Origin: Amaranthus tricolor
Lineage: Eukaryota > Streptophyta > Magnoliopsida > Caryophyllales > Amaranthaceae
Direction: 5' to 3'
DNA length: 64,000 nt
Assembly: GCF_026212465.1 (NCBI RefSeq)
Contig: NC_080055.1
Coordinates: 21,892,752-21,956,751, forward strand
The position numbers were made by a program, and so were the translations under genes. Numbering within the stretch: position 1 is the first letter of the stretch; every line of letters starts with the position of its first letter. Positions 1-11,733 of this stretch are shown in pieces. The notes below the pieces were generated by a model, which saw nothing but the letters and a program-made list of their open reading frames with translations, was not told the origin of the DNA and ran no database searches.

Positions 1-1022
1 TGTTTGATAGATAACCCTCTTAAGACCATAAGATTTTAGAAAATATTGAATCTCTTCAAGTATGTATGCAAGTTAAGATTCATTATCCGTGAGTTTGTAG
101 AACTGAATCTACAGATATCCCGTGAGCATATACACACGAATATACCCATAAAATACCATGTGACGAATTGTCACAGCTTGACAATGGAAAACATCTAACA
201 AAGATCTAAAAAAAAGGAAATTTATTATTTTATTTTCCAATAAGTTCCCATGGATGATCAAAAAATTAAAAGTATTTGCCTGCTGCATTCTATCCGTTAG
301 AGATGAGACTAAACTTCTAGAAGATAGCATAAATTAATTAATTATTCTTGCGAAGAATCCAACCCTTTCAGCAATTAAGTTGATTCTTTGTCATATCAAC
401 ACATAAATATATAATAACCCACAAGTCACACGCAAAAGGAATTTAATGATTCTTAAGCCTTAAGTGCTGCAAGTACAATTGCACAATACATACTCCCTCT
501 CCTTCCTTTTAATAATGCATTTTTTAATTTTTTTTTTTAAAAAAAAACATTGAAAATAGTTAGAGAGGTAAACTCTAAAGGACGGAGTATCTAAATAAAA
601 AACACACGTATCCAATATGCTAAATGAAAATATATTTAACCTTTAGCATTATATATTTTGATTTTTGAATAAAGTACATATGCAATGTGTGAAGATATAC
701 ATTTTCAGTGAATTTTTTATTATTCTAAAAACTATAACATTAAAAATACGTGTATTTCATATGTATTTTTATGTACTCTAAAATTTGGTTTTTACCACTT
801 TAATGATTTTTAGTATGTGAGTATACGTGCGCGCGCGTGTAAGAACAAATAAGAAAGATTTAAAAATGAAAAGGATAAGAAGAATTTTTTGTTGGTCACT
901 ATAAGATAGTGACATTTACAATTAAGTGTTTTTGGCTTAATCGCAACCTTAGATTTTTTATCTCATTGAAATCAAGAGTATAAAATGCTTCTTATTCTCC
1001 CCATTTAGAACACCATTCTTAA
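1..1022. other. Intergenic, with a dispersed repeat fragment and a small MITE
   Basis: No coding signal. Bases 1 to about 200 resemble the stretch at about 51594-51800, inside the intron of the lipase-like gene: shared order of a TGTTTG start, ATATGCAAGT, a Ca/tACACGA block and TGTGACGA-TTGT. It is therefore a dispersed repeat of unknown class. Bases 493-587 form a small Stowaway-like MITE with CTCCCTC / GGAG ends next to TA dinucleotides. Confidence 0.5.
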
Positions 1023-1028
1023 TTGATT

Positions 1029-2098
<1,070 letters not shown>

Positions 2099-2225
2099 CT
2101 TTTTATAGAGTCATTTCCCAGAATAATGTTTAAAAAAAAAAATTTCCCACTTTACCTAATTTGGGAAAGTATTTCCCAGAATACCGTCCACGTGGAAAAG
2201 TCTTTTTTTTTTATTTTTTCAGACC

Positions 2226-2356
2226 AAACCGCCACTTGAGATGGCGGTTTACATAAAGCACAAAAACGCCACATGAAGTGGCGGTTTGGTCAAGGCAAAC
2301 CGCCATCTCATGTGGCGGTTTGGTCCCTGGTAAACCGCCACTTCATGTGGCGGTTT
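2226..2356. repeat. Left cluster of four AAACCGCCA/TGGCGGTTT palindromes
   Basis: Four near-perfect palindromic units lie at 2226-2250, 2262-2287, 2297-2321 and 2332-2356. Each has arms close to AAACCGCCA and TGGCGGTTT around a 7-base centre. The centres vary (CTTGAGA, CATGAAG, TCTCATG, CTTCATG), and two of them are reverse complements, so units occur in both orientations. Confidence 0.9.
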
Positions 2357-2596
2357 GCTGGTGGCCTGCAACAATTTTTTTTTTCTTTCATTTCCCCTAA
2401 ATAGTGTACGTAACCTGCATTAAACTAGTTCAATACCATCTATTCCATATTAATCAATTACGAACCAGCTTGATTTGAAAAAATTAATTATGAAAATAAT
2501 GCGAAGATATATTACAATCATGAACATACAAAGTTAAAATCATACAAGAATATACAAGAAGTTAAAATAATATAAGAATATACAAAGTTTGTTAAA

Positions 2597-4802
2597 CTAC
2601 AACCCCCGGCCCCTTTTGTTTTGCACACCGGTGGATGATGATGGTGTGAACTCGTCAACCTCCGCAATGACATTAAGAGTAGGAGCTCGTCGTTGACTAG
2701 CACGCTGATATGTGATAATCCTTTGCGGAGGCGATGGATGTGGCGGAGGAGTGTTGATGGAAGACGGGGGAACGAACGGCGACATAGTAGCGGATGTCGA
2801 TGGCGATCTGGAAGACCGACCCTGAGTAGATGAACGCTGGCGGCCTCTTGTGAACCGAGAACTGGATCCTCCGGAAGAGCTACCTCGATGGGCTGAACTC
2901 CTTGGAGAAGGAGTATGGAATGTGTCATCTACGTCGCCAATGACGGGTGGAGTCGGTATGAGGTACTCATAACCCGCTTGACTCAATGCATCGGTCAACG
3001 ACGCATTAATGGAGCCTAAGGTCTGAGAACATAGCCGATAGCCCACGTCAACTGGCGATGTAGCGGCCCCTTGAATCGTGTCATTACATTGTATCAACAC
3101 CGATCGGATGCGCTCAGCCTGTTTGTTATCATTATATTGTTAAAACAGTTACTTAAAACTATTACTATTTGTTATGAGTGTTGAAAGAAAACGTACCAGT
3201 AACGTAGATGTCGGATGGTAATGTGATCCTGGCTGCGCAAACGCGGTGTTCGTTAGGCGTAATATGGAGATGCGCCTGTACCAACTCATGTACATAGCAG
3301 AGCTATGACCTGTGAAGTTATCTCCTCCAACCAATGTAGATGCTCGGTCGTTCCACGCATCTACATGCGATCTATGTCGTACGAGGTAGTTCTTGTCCCC
3401 AGTCCTCCGATCGATCGCATGTAGTTGACGTTGGGTGTCACAGGCTTGCGGAATTACCTGCTCCAAACCGAATTGACGCATGACACGATCCGGGAGATGG
3501 CTCGACGATGTCAAAGCAAATAAGAGGACAACGCGATCTCCAAATCTCGTGGCCCGATGTACATATGTGCGGTAGAACTTCCATCTTAGCCGCTGTGTAA
3601 GGCTGCCATGTCATCTGTAATAGAAATCAATATGCTTAGTAATGTATAAAATTTATTCATAACTAATACAAATAGTAAATGTTACTAACCTGCTCGTCCC
3701 GTTGTCGATCTAGTGCGTCCCTGTAGTAGACGAGAGTATGTGGGGAGTGGGATCTCGAAAGATATGCGCGAAGCCAGCTGCAAACAAATAAACATTGATT
3801 AACATTTTCATCTATCATAAAATAGTCAAATTATGAATTTGAATAGTGAATTGAGTGTTGCTACCTTACTGCCAAAGGATCCATCCCGCCCCGATACTGT
3901 GACCCTAATATCGGTTCAAAATCATCCGCGTCATCTTGCTGATCATGTTGCCCATCCGGTCGAACCGTTCGAATAATGGGCCTCCCTATATGAATGTGCT
4001 CCCATGACCATATCTGTAACAACATCAAGCATCCACCAATGTCCTTGGCACCCTTACGAGATGCTCGGCATAAGTTACGATACAGATACGCTAGGGTAGC
4101 ACTTCCCCAACTGTACTCATCTACGCGCTCCAAGTCTCCCAGTAGAGGGAGATATATCAACTGTACCGAGTCGCCGCTCTTGTCTGGAAACAAGATGCAT
4201 CCAAACAGGTACAAGATGTAAGCTCGGACATGTCTGTCAACCGTCACATCATCTGCATCTTCCTCAAGCGCGCTAAAATGCTGTCGGAGCCAAGTCAGCT
4301 TCAATGACGATCCAACGATGATCTTCGGCTGGGTGGGGTCTTGAGGGTTTTCCGGCCAAACCCCTAGCTGCTCATGTACTAATGCTGGCCAATTTCCCTC
4401 CCCATGGCCAATGACTGCTTGTCCTTCAACCGGCAGTCCCATGATAACTGCCACATCTTGCAACGTGATCGTTGCCTCGCCAACTGTGAGGTGGAAGGTA
4501 TGTGTCTCCGACCTCCACCTCTCCACCAATGCAGTGATAAGAGCTCGATCTAGCTCTAAGCCCCCGCCCAACAACCGGTGAATGTATCTGAAACCAGCTA
4601 GCTCGACTACGTCTAACACCCTGTCATCCACCTCCCACCGTAACGTACTCGCCTGGTAGTGCTGACGAGTAACCAATTGGGCAGTGGAGCCTTCCCACGC
4701 AGATACGCTCCTGTGTGTCGCCTGAAGCGTAAGCATTGATGGATCAACTGGGCCCGGCATCGCCATGATCGCTGTTACATACATAAGTGTTATAATAATC
4801 AT
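2597..4802 (-). pseudogene. Plant mobile domain (PMD/MAIN-like) protein gene, frameshifted
   Basis: The encoded protein matches the plant mobile domain family (aminotransferase-like PMD, PF10536; MAIN/MAIL proteins and their transposon relatives). Recognisable pieces are the N-terminal DPSMLTLQ-THRS block, ITLQDVAVIMGLPVEG, LPLLGDLERVDEYSWGSATL and WLRAYLSRSHSPHTLVYYRD. Exons that fit splice sites and phase are 4802-3865 (initiation more likely at the ATG at 4766), 3777-3690, 3614-3197 and 3118-2597. In exon 3 the frame breaks at about 3499-3501: CFDIVE is in one frame and LPDRVMRQFGLEQVIP continues in another. The C-terminal exon encodes a Ser/Pro/Arg-rich tail. Family members act in silencing or chromatin roles in Arabidopsis; that this copy does is not supported. 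A sequencing error could mimic the frameshift. Confidence 0.85.
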
Positions 4803-5500
4803 ATAAATATTATCAGATTCAACATATTATTACAAAATATTAAAAAAAAAAACATAATTTCTTGACCTTCGAGGGCATGTTTTCTTATTATGCCCACTAA
4901 ATCCACAAAAGCTATTAGAACATAAACATGTTTTTCAAGTGATTTCACATACACTTAATTGTTCATTGTGAGAAAGGGAAGTGTAAATTTGAATACAAGA
5001 ATGTGTGATATTAAGGTATTAGAACACTTATTAGAAGGTTCATTTCAAATATAAAAGCTAAAAATACCATGAAAATATACTAAAACCATTAAACTAACCC
5101 TACAAAGTAATAAACTTTCATTGAAGCATTTCATCAAACACTTTATATGCATACAAACCAAATCATAAAATTCAACTACAAATGTGTAGAATGTAAGCTT
5201 AAATCATGAAATCAAGAGAATATAACAAACAATCAATGTATTTATAACTTCAAATGACAACAATAGTGAACAAAATATTCAATTTGCAAATTGAAATAAA
5301 TTAGGGTTTATGTTATTACCTTAAATGATGATGAAATTGAACAAGTAAAGAAGGAGAAGATGAGAATGTAGTTGATTAATTTAGTTGAATGAGAGGAATA
5401 GTGAATATGAAGTAAATGAGGATTGAAGAATTTTTTTTTAAAGAGATAACCGGCAGCAGCTTGTTTGAAGGAGGCAAATGAAGTGAAGAACAAAACAGAA

Positions 5501-5667
5501 AGTGGCGTTTTGTACAGGTATAAAACCGCCACTTCATGTGGCGGTTTACTCATTACATTATTATTATTTTTTTTTTTTAAAAAAAAGATGAAATTATTCT
5601 AAACCGCCATTTCATCTAGCGGTTTATTTAGGATTTCTAAACAAAACTGCCATCTCATGTGGCGGTT
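5501..5667. repeat. Right cluster of CCGCCA/TGGCGG palindromes
   Basis: A half unit lies at 5501-5510, and palindromes at 5523-5547, 5601-5625 and about 5643-5667 have the same arms as the left cluster. The cluster sits just inside the right inverted repeat. The last two units carry substitutions (CATCTAGCGG, AACTGCCA). Confidence 0.85.
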
Positions 5668-5804
5668 ATATTAAAAAAATAAAAAAATAATAAATTAAAA
5701 CCCATCCTACGTGGACGGTATTGTGGGAAATACTTTTCCATAATACCTAAAGTGGGAATTATTTTTTTTGGGGGCAATATTAAGGGAAAAGACTCCTTTT
5801 TATA

Positions 5805-6080
5805 TGGTTATGCACAATACCAAATTCTTTTATATTTAAACTAACAACAAATATAAAATCAAATTTTATCTTAATTGAAATATTTTGAAAGTAAAAACTT
5901 AAAATTTGATTCCTGCTGCTCTCCTAGCCCTCTTTACCCTTACTTTACCATGTATCTAAAAAAAATTGACTTAGTGATTAAAGGTTTTTTCTTTTACTCT
6001 TTATGACAGAGGTTTAATATATACCATCTATAATAAAAATTGATCCCTGCCTCCTGGTTGTAGAGATTTTCTAGCCTAAA

Positions 6081-6121
<41 letters not shown>

Positions 6122-6770
6122 CAAAAACAGGGGAGCGTGTTCCTCATATTTCTAGTGGAAGTGTAATTGGTAAAGAAGGATTCCTTGCTTATACATCTTA
6201 GTAATTGCTATTTAATAGCAATTAGAGCTGTGAAATCAAATATTAGAATTAGAATTTATTTGCTGTATTTTCATTTTAATTATTTTTGAGTTTTATGCCA
6301 TAATTAACTAAAGTTTTATTTTAATTTCTTTAAATTTTAGGTCAATATACTCGTTGTTACTTGTATCTATTAAACATTACTTCTTTAGAACCCCATGCCA
6401 ATAATATACAATTTCATCTTTTTGTTTAGAAATAAAATATCATTTTATCTACATATTTCTAAAAACAATAATCTTTTATCAATGAAATTGACTTATATTT
6501 TTTTCCCAAACCCTGCTTATAGTTTTTTTTATAGGTGGAATACACTGAGTATGGTAATGAGAAAGATAAAATCATGGAAACATATGATGAAGTATAACAA
6601 ACATGCATGATATATTACTGATATAGATCATCACCACCAGCTGGGTGTTTAAGCTGCTTACCATGAAGATATCAGCTGATGTGGCAAATCCCAAAACTAA
6701 TTTTGTTATTCAGTTATAACAAATTTTATAACAAACTTCTTGAAATAAATCTTTGATGTATAAATACTTA
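5805..6770. other. AT-rich intergenic spacer
   Basis: Contains a (AAT)n microsatellite at about 6086-6119. No gene recognised. Short open frames here are AT-rich noise. Confidence 0.6.
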
Positions 6771-6775
6771 AGCTG

Positions 6776-6964
6776 TGAATTCAGGAATAAACCAATTTTA
6801 GGGTTCAAAATTCTGTGTTTATTCAACTTCTACCAATATACATTGTATTCTATATATACACAGGATGTTTCCTAAGTTAGGGAAATATTCAGAATATTTG
6901 TTTCACTAAATATACAACTTATTATATGGAAAAATATTCTAACATATTCTAGCATATTCTAACA
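6776..6964 (-). repeat. Copia LTR (3' LTR in element orientation)
   Basis: 189 bp beginning TGAATTCAGG and ending TTCTAACA on the plus strand, so TGTTAG to TTCA in element orientation. Identical to the copy at 11540-11728. The end proximal to the coding region has a short repeated TATTCTAACA/TATTCTAGCA motif. Confidence 0.96.
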
Positions 6965-6974
6965 CTCCCCCTCA
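6965..6974 (-). other. Polypurine tract
   Basis: Read on the minus strand, GAGGGGGAG lies directly before the 3' LTR. It is the expected primer for plus-strand DNA synthesis. Confidence 0.85.
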
Positions 6975-9188
6975 AGTTGGGTGTTGTTGGGTCGTAGGAT
7001 CACCAACACCCAACTTGCGTAGAACACTCTCAAAGAACTGGGCTGCTACCGCTTTGGTGAGAATATCTGCCAACTGATCCTCTGAGCGGACATGGGGCAA
7101 TCTAATGATGTCATTTTCCAATTTTTCCTTTATGAAATGTCTATCGATCTCGACATGTTTCGTGCGATCATGTTGTACTGGATTTTCTGAAATGTTGATG
7201 GCAGCCTGATTATCACAATACAACACACAGTTCTTCAATGGCATAAAACCAAGCTCAGTAAGAAGTCTCCTTAACCATAAGACTTCGGTAACTCCTTTTG
7301 CAATTCCTCGGAATTCAGCCTCAGCACTAGATAAGGCGACCACCTTTTGTTTCTTACTCTTCCATGTCATAAGATTTCTTCCTACTAAAGTGAAATATCC
7401 TGATGTCGACTTCCTATCATCTCTATCACCTGCCCAATCTGCATCAGTATAGGCAACTAGATCAAGGTGACCATTCTTCTGATATAGAATCCCCTGTCCT
7501 GGAGTGTCTTTTAAATATCTCAAGATTCTTATCACTGCCTCCATATTCTGTATCTGAGGTCGATGCATGAATCGACTTACAACTCCAACTGCGTAAGCAA
7601 TGTCAGGCCTTGTATGTGCTAGGTATATCAATTTCCCACCAGTTTCTGGTACTGCGCACAATTTGTTGGTTCCCCATCTTCAAGAATTTGTAACCCATGA
7701 TTGGTTATTATTGGTGTCTCAATGGGCTTACAATCTAACATACCGGCTTCAGCTAGTAGATCCAGCACATATTTCCTTTGAGATATAAAGATGCCCCTGT
7801 TAGACCTTAGGACTTCAATCCCCAAAAAATACTTGAGCCTTCCTAGATCTTTCATCTCGAATTCCTGAAACAACTTGTCTTTTAGGACCTTGATCTCGTC
7901 TTTGTCGTCCCCTGTAATGATCATGTCATCTACATAGATGACAAGGCAAGTTATCTTACTTCCGTTCTTCTTCAGAAAGAGTGTATGATCGGAATTACTC
8001 TGTTTATACCCAAATTTCTTCATTGCTGAAGTGAATCTGCCAAACCAAGCTCGGGGCGATTGTTTTAACCCATATAAAGCTTTCCGTAATCTGCACCCTT
8101 CATTTCTCCCAAAATCTCCTGAGAATCCTGGAGGAGCCTGCATATATACTTCTTCCTTTAATTCTCCATGTAGAAAGGCGTTTTTTACATCGAATTGGTG
8201 AAGAGGCCAATCAAGATTCGCTGCTATGGAGAATAAAACCCTTATAGTATCCAGCTTAGCAACTGGAGAGAAGGTCTCTGAATAATCAACTCCATATGTC
8301 TGTGTATACCCTTTCGCCACAAGTCTAGCTTTGTACCGTTCGATGGATCCATCTGCTTTATACTTCACTGTGTACACCCATTTGCATCCCACTATCTTTT
8401 TTCCTTTTGGTAGGGTGCATTTTTCCCATGTTTCATTTTTCTGTAGAGCGTCAATCTCTTCTTCCATAGCCTTCCTCCATTTAACATCCTGCATAGCTTT
8501 ATCAACATTTTGTGGAAGTTCGATTGCATAGATGGCGGCTTTGAATGCTAAAGCACTCTGTGACATGTTATCCTCCACGATTGGCTCGATCGGATACCTC
8601 GATCTCTTGGCTTCATAATCCGGATCGTACCTTCTAGGGGGTACGCCTCGAGTTGAGCGAGGTGGAAGTATGTACCCCTGGGGTTCACCTGTCTGCTCTT
8701 CCCCTATCTCCCCATCCTCACTAGTAATATCAACAATCTCAGCATCACATATCTTATCTTGCTCAAGTAGAGAACTAACCTGATGTTCAGACATAACTGG
8801 ATGTGGTATGGGGTGTACAACTTGAAGAGACAGTTCGGTAGCATTGCCTAATTGCTCTTGTGGGTCTGGGTTTAGCATCCATGGACCAGCTAACCATCTG
8901 AGATCGTCACTTTGCATCTCCCCCTGACATCGAGGATGGGTGTAGTAGTATTCGGATTCAGAGAAATCACAATCCATCGTAGTGTACATTCGTTGATTTT
9001 TTGGATCATAACACCTATACCCCTTCTAGTTTCTTCCATAGCCCAAGAAAACACACTTAATAGCCCGTGGTTCTAGTTTACTTCGTATCCGTTTCGGACA
9101 ATGAACATAGACGGTGCACCTAAAGATCCGGGGAGGTAAGGAATGTGAGGAAGGTATGGGAAGGTATGGGAAGGTATGTTTGAAGGGT
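6972..9188 (-). pseudogene. Copia reverse transcriptase and RNase H region, broken
   Basis: The reverse transcriptase frame (7628-8989) contains the polymerase motif YVDDMIITGDD and the upstream [16 protein letters not shown] block. RNase H and the C-terminus continue in another frame at 6972-7661 (YTDADWAGDRDDRKSTSGY, LSSAEAEFRG, HVEIDRHFIKEKL). Breaks seen: an in-frame TAG at 9026-9028 between GYGRN and KGYRCYD; loss of one base at about 7631-7634 after QKLVG, which separates the reverse transcriptase and RNase H frames; and, upstream, a frame change caused by a 10-bp unit present three times at about 9148-9178. No functional polyprotein can be read through. Confidence 0.9.
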
Positions 9189-11447
9189 TTATAAAGGTGT
9201 TTTATAGTTTAGGGCCTTTGTGGAAAGACGGTTAGTGAGGTAGGTAGCAGTGGAAATAGCATCGGGCCAATGAGTGGTAGGAACATGGGATTCAAGCATT
9301 ATGGCACGGGTAATTTCTAGTAGGGTTCTGTTTTTTCGTTCAGCTACACCATTTTGTTGAGGTGTATCCGGAAACGAAGTTTGGTGAATAATGCCTTTAC
9401 TAGCAAGGAATTTGTGCATCTTAGTGTTAACATATTCACGGCCATTATCAGTTCTCAAGGTACTGAGTTGGGTTTGGAATTGGGTGCATATCATGTGATA
9501 AAAATCAACAAACACTTCAAACACCTCAGATTTGTGTTTAAGAAAGTAAATCCAGCTCATTCTAGTACAATCATCAATGAACACAACATAATAGAAAAAA
9601 CCATGCATTCCACAAACAGGTGCGGGTCCCCAAACATCAGAATGAACAATCATAAATGGTAAACTGGATCGATTCAAACTACTAGGATATGAGTGTTTAT
9701 GACTCTTTGCTAGAATACATGTCTCGCACTTAAAGTCCAAATTTGATCTAGCTAAAGTGGGAAAAAGTTTCTTAAGATACCCTACAGATGGATGTCCAAG
9801 TCTACGATGCCAAGTCCACAGTTGTTTCTCCCGTGACCCATGAGCAAGAACTGCGTTGCCTTTTTGAACCGTCTCTTCCAAGTAGTACAGACCATCTTTT
9901 TCAATACCACGCCCAATAATCTTGCCTGTCTGAACATCCTGCACAACACAAGAACCAGATTTTATAAGCACAGTGCAATTGAGTTCCTTTGTAAGATGAC
10001 TAACAGACAACAGTTTATGTGAGAGATTAGGAACAAAAAGACAATTATTCAATGTTAACTTTCCTGACACAGTAATAGTTCCCGCACCCATGACTTTAAT
10101 TTCTTCCCCATTAGCAGTTTTAATGAGATTCTTTTTAGGTCGGACATGGTTAAAAAAATCATTTTGATCATAAGACATTGTGTCCGTAGCTCCGCAATCA
10201 AGAATCCATCCGTTAACAAGATTGTTTTTATTCACACAAGAAAAAGAAAAAACGGGTGGAGGAGAGGGAGCCACGTCTCCCCTCCCTTTTGCTTTAAAAT
10301 ACGTGTGACCTTCATTTGAAGGGTCACCTTCTGACTCATTTGAAGAGTCACTTTCCCATTTCTCCTGACTGTTCTTCTCCCTGTTACCTTCATCCTCCTT
10401 TGAGTATCTAACCATGGCAGCCATGCTTTCGTCTGATTTGGTGCTTGAAACGACTGCTGCTCTTCCAGATCTTGGCTGATCGGAGAGTTGTCCGGCCATT
10501 TTTGCCCCTTTCTTCCTCGTGTCTGGCCACCAATCCGGGTATCCAACAAGTTTGAAGCATTCACTTTTCGTGTGCCTCATTCCACCACAGTGGGTACATT
10601 GAAGATGGCTCCTGTCGTCATTTTTCCGGTAAGATTTTTCCGATCTCCCCCTAACAGCGAACACACCCCCTGAGCCCGATGAATCTACCTCTGATGAGGG
10701 CTCCTTTTTCATGATTCCCCTTCTCATTATCTCCCTCCTTATGAATCCGTAGGCTTCCTCTGCAGTGGGTAATGGATTTTGAAGGAGAAGGTCTCTCCTC
10801 TCTTTGTCGAAAGTTTCATTTACCCCTGCAAGAAATTGGTACGACCGGTTTCTCTGGAGTAATTGATTGTAAATGACTTTGTCTTCTGGGTCCTTCATCG
10901 GGTTTGGTTGCCTCCTATCGATTTCCTTCCACAAAGTTATTAAGTTGCTATAATATTTCTCCAAGGTTTCGGTCTTTTGTTCGATTTTGTTGGCTTTGAC
11001 AGTGAGATCGAAAATTTGGAGACCGTCATTGCCACTGCTGTATACTATCTCTATCCCTTTCCAAAGAGTCTTTGCGGTTGGGAAATCGATAAATTGGTTG
11101 ACTAGATCCGGATGAATGCTTTCGATTATCCATGAGATAACCACTGAGTCTCGTCTGGTCCATTGGCTGTACTCTTGGTCTGTTTGTGGTGGAGGATCGT
11201 CGATGATGTGATTGAGACGATCCCGACCACTTAAGGCTAATTGCATCAACCTGGACCACATGGTGTAATTATGGTGAGTTAATTTTCCTGATATTGAGAA
11301 TGTGGGAATTGAAATTGTGGTGGTGCTTGTGGATGTTTCGGATGGTGGTGGAGGTGGTTTATTGGTGTTTAACTGTGAGAACAGTTGCAATAACTGCCCC
11401 ATTGTTACTGGTTGGTCTGGCATGATTATGGTGTCCTTCGACTCCAT
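9189..11447 (-). CDS. Copia gag-protease-integrase frame (5' part of the polyprotein)
   Basis: This 752-codon frame starts at the ATG at 11447, about 90 bp downstream of the primer site. It encodes a gag/UBN2-like region (about residues 50-260), a CCHC zinc knuckle CTHCGGMRHTKSEC, an aspartic protease motif WILDCGATDTM, and an integrase with an HHCC zinc region (HRRLGHPSV to CETCILAKS) and the D-D-E core (HSDVWGP, FIDDCTRMSW, TDNGREYV to QQNGVAERKN). The protease motif has Cys where most copia elements have Ser (DSGA). The same Cys is in the second copia copy in this window, so it looks like a family trait. The frame ends at TAA 9189-9191 inside the integrase C-terminus, where relatives continue. 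Confidence 0.92.
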   Translation of the reverse strand: MESKDTIIMPDQPVTMGQLLQLFSQLNTNKPPPPPSETSTSTTTISIPTFSISGKLTHHNYTMWSRLMQLALSGRDRLNHIIDDPPPQTDQEYSQWTRRDSVVISWIIESIHPDLVNQFIDFPTAKTLWKGIEIVYSSGNDGLQIFDLTVKANKIEQKTETLEKYYSNLITLWKEIDRRQPNPMKDPEDKVIYNQLLQRNRSYQFLAGVNETFDKERRDLLLQNPLPTAEEAYGFIRREIMRRGIMKKEPSSEVDSSGSGGVFAVRGRSEKSYRKNDDRSHLQCTHCGGMRHTKSECFKLVGYPDWWPDTRKKGAKMAGQLSDQPRSGRAAVVSSTKSDESMAAMVRYSKEDEGNREKNSQEKWESDSSNESEGDPSNEGHTYFKAKGRGDVAPSPPPVFSFSCVNKNNLVNGWILDCGATDTMSYDQNDFFNHVRPKKNLIKTANGEEIKVMGAGTITVSGKLTLNNCLFVPNLSHKLLSVSHLTKELNCTVLIKSGSCVVQDVQTGKIIGRGIEKDGLYYLEETVQKGNAVLAHGSREKQLWTWHRRLGHPSVGYLKKLFPTLARSNLDFKCETCILAKSHKHSYPSSLNRSSLPFMIVHSDVWGPAPVCGMHGFFYYVVFIDDCTRMSWIYFLKHKSEVFEVFVDFYHMICTQFQTQLSTLRTDNGREYVNTKMHKFLASKGIIHQTSFPDTPQQNGVAERKNRTLLEITRAIMLESHVPTTHWPDAISTATYLTNRLSTKALNYKTPL

Positions 11448-11526
11448 TCTGTTTTCTTCTTCAGGTGAGGTTTGATTTTTCCGGTAAATGATGACGCCGC
11501 AGACGGTTTCTCCTCAGAAACGTCTT

Positions 11527-11539
11527 GGCTCTGATACCA
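11527..11539 (-). other. Primer binding site for initiator Met-tRNA
   Basis: On the minus strand, TGGTATCAGAGCC directly follows the 5' LTR. It is complementary to the 3' end of plant initiator methionine tRNA, the usual copia primer. Confidence 0.93.
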
Positions 11540-11728
11540 TGAATTCAGGAATAAACCAATTTTAGGGTTCAAAATTCTGTGTTTATTCAACTTCTACCAA
11601 TATACATTGTATTCTATATATACACAGGATGTTTCCTAAGTTAGGGAAATATTCAGAATATTTGTTTCACTAAATATACAACTTATTATATGGAAAAATA
11701 TTCTAACATATTCTAGCATATTCTAACA
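11540..11728 (-). repeat. Copia LTR (5' LTR in element orientation)
   Basis: 189 bp, identical to 6776-6964. Followed on the plus strand by the AGCTG target duplication. Confidence 0.96.
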
Positions 11729-11733
11729 AGCTG

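Larger units (their letters stand above)
2108..5795 (-). mobile_element. Mutator-like element carrying a plant-mobile-domain gene
   Basis: The element is 3,688 bp. Its ends begin GAGTC and align as imperfect inverted repeats of about 85 bp, with shared blocks TCCCACTTTA, AAAGTATTTCCCA and AATACCGTCCACGT. It is flanked by the identical 9-bp duplication CTTTTTATA at 2099-2107 and 5796-5804, the length typical of Mutator-like transposition. No MURA transposase is visible, so it is non-autonomous or moved in trans. The only gene is the minus-strand plant mobile domain gene. Clusters of short palindromes sit just inside both ends. Confidence 0.88.
6776..11728 (-). mobile_element. Ty1/copia LTR retrotransposon, recent but coding-defective
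   Basis: The element is 4,953 bp, oriented on the minus strand. Two 189-bp LTRs are identical by eye over their full length, and the element is flanked by the 5-bp duplication AGCTG (6771-6775, 11729-11733). The domain order gag, protease, integrase, reverse transcriptase, RNase H defines Ty1/copia. LTR identity implies very recent insertion, yet four breaks interrupt the polyprotein (see the two coding entries). The insertion was therefore probably copied from an already defective parent using proteins supplied by another element. Confidence 0.96.

Noticed and set aside
2226..2356. CRISPR-like array
   Set aside because: Repeats are palindromic with short irregular spacing, sit inside a plant transposon, and there are no cas genes.
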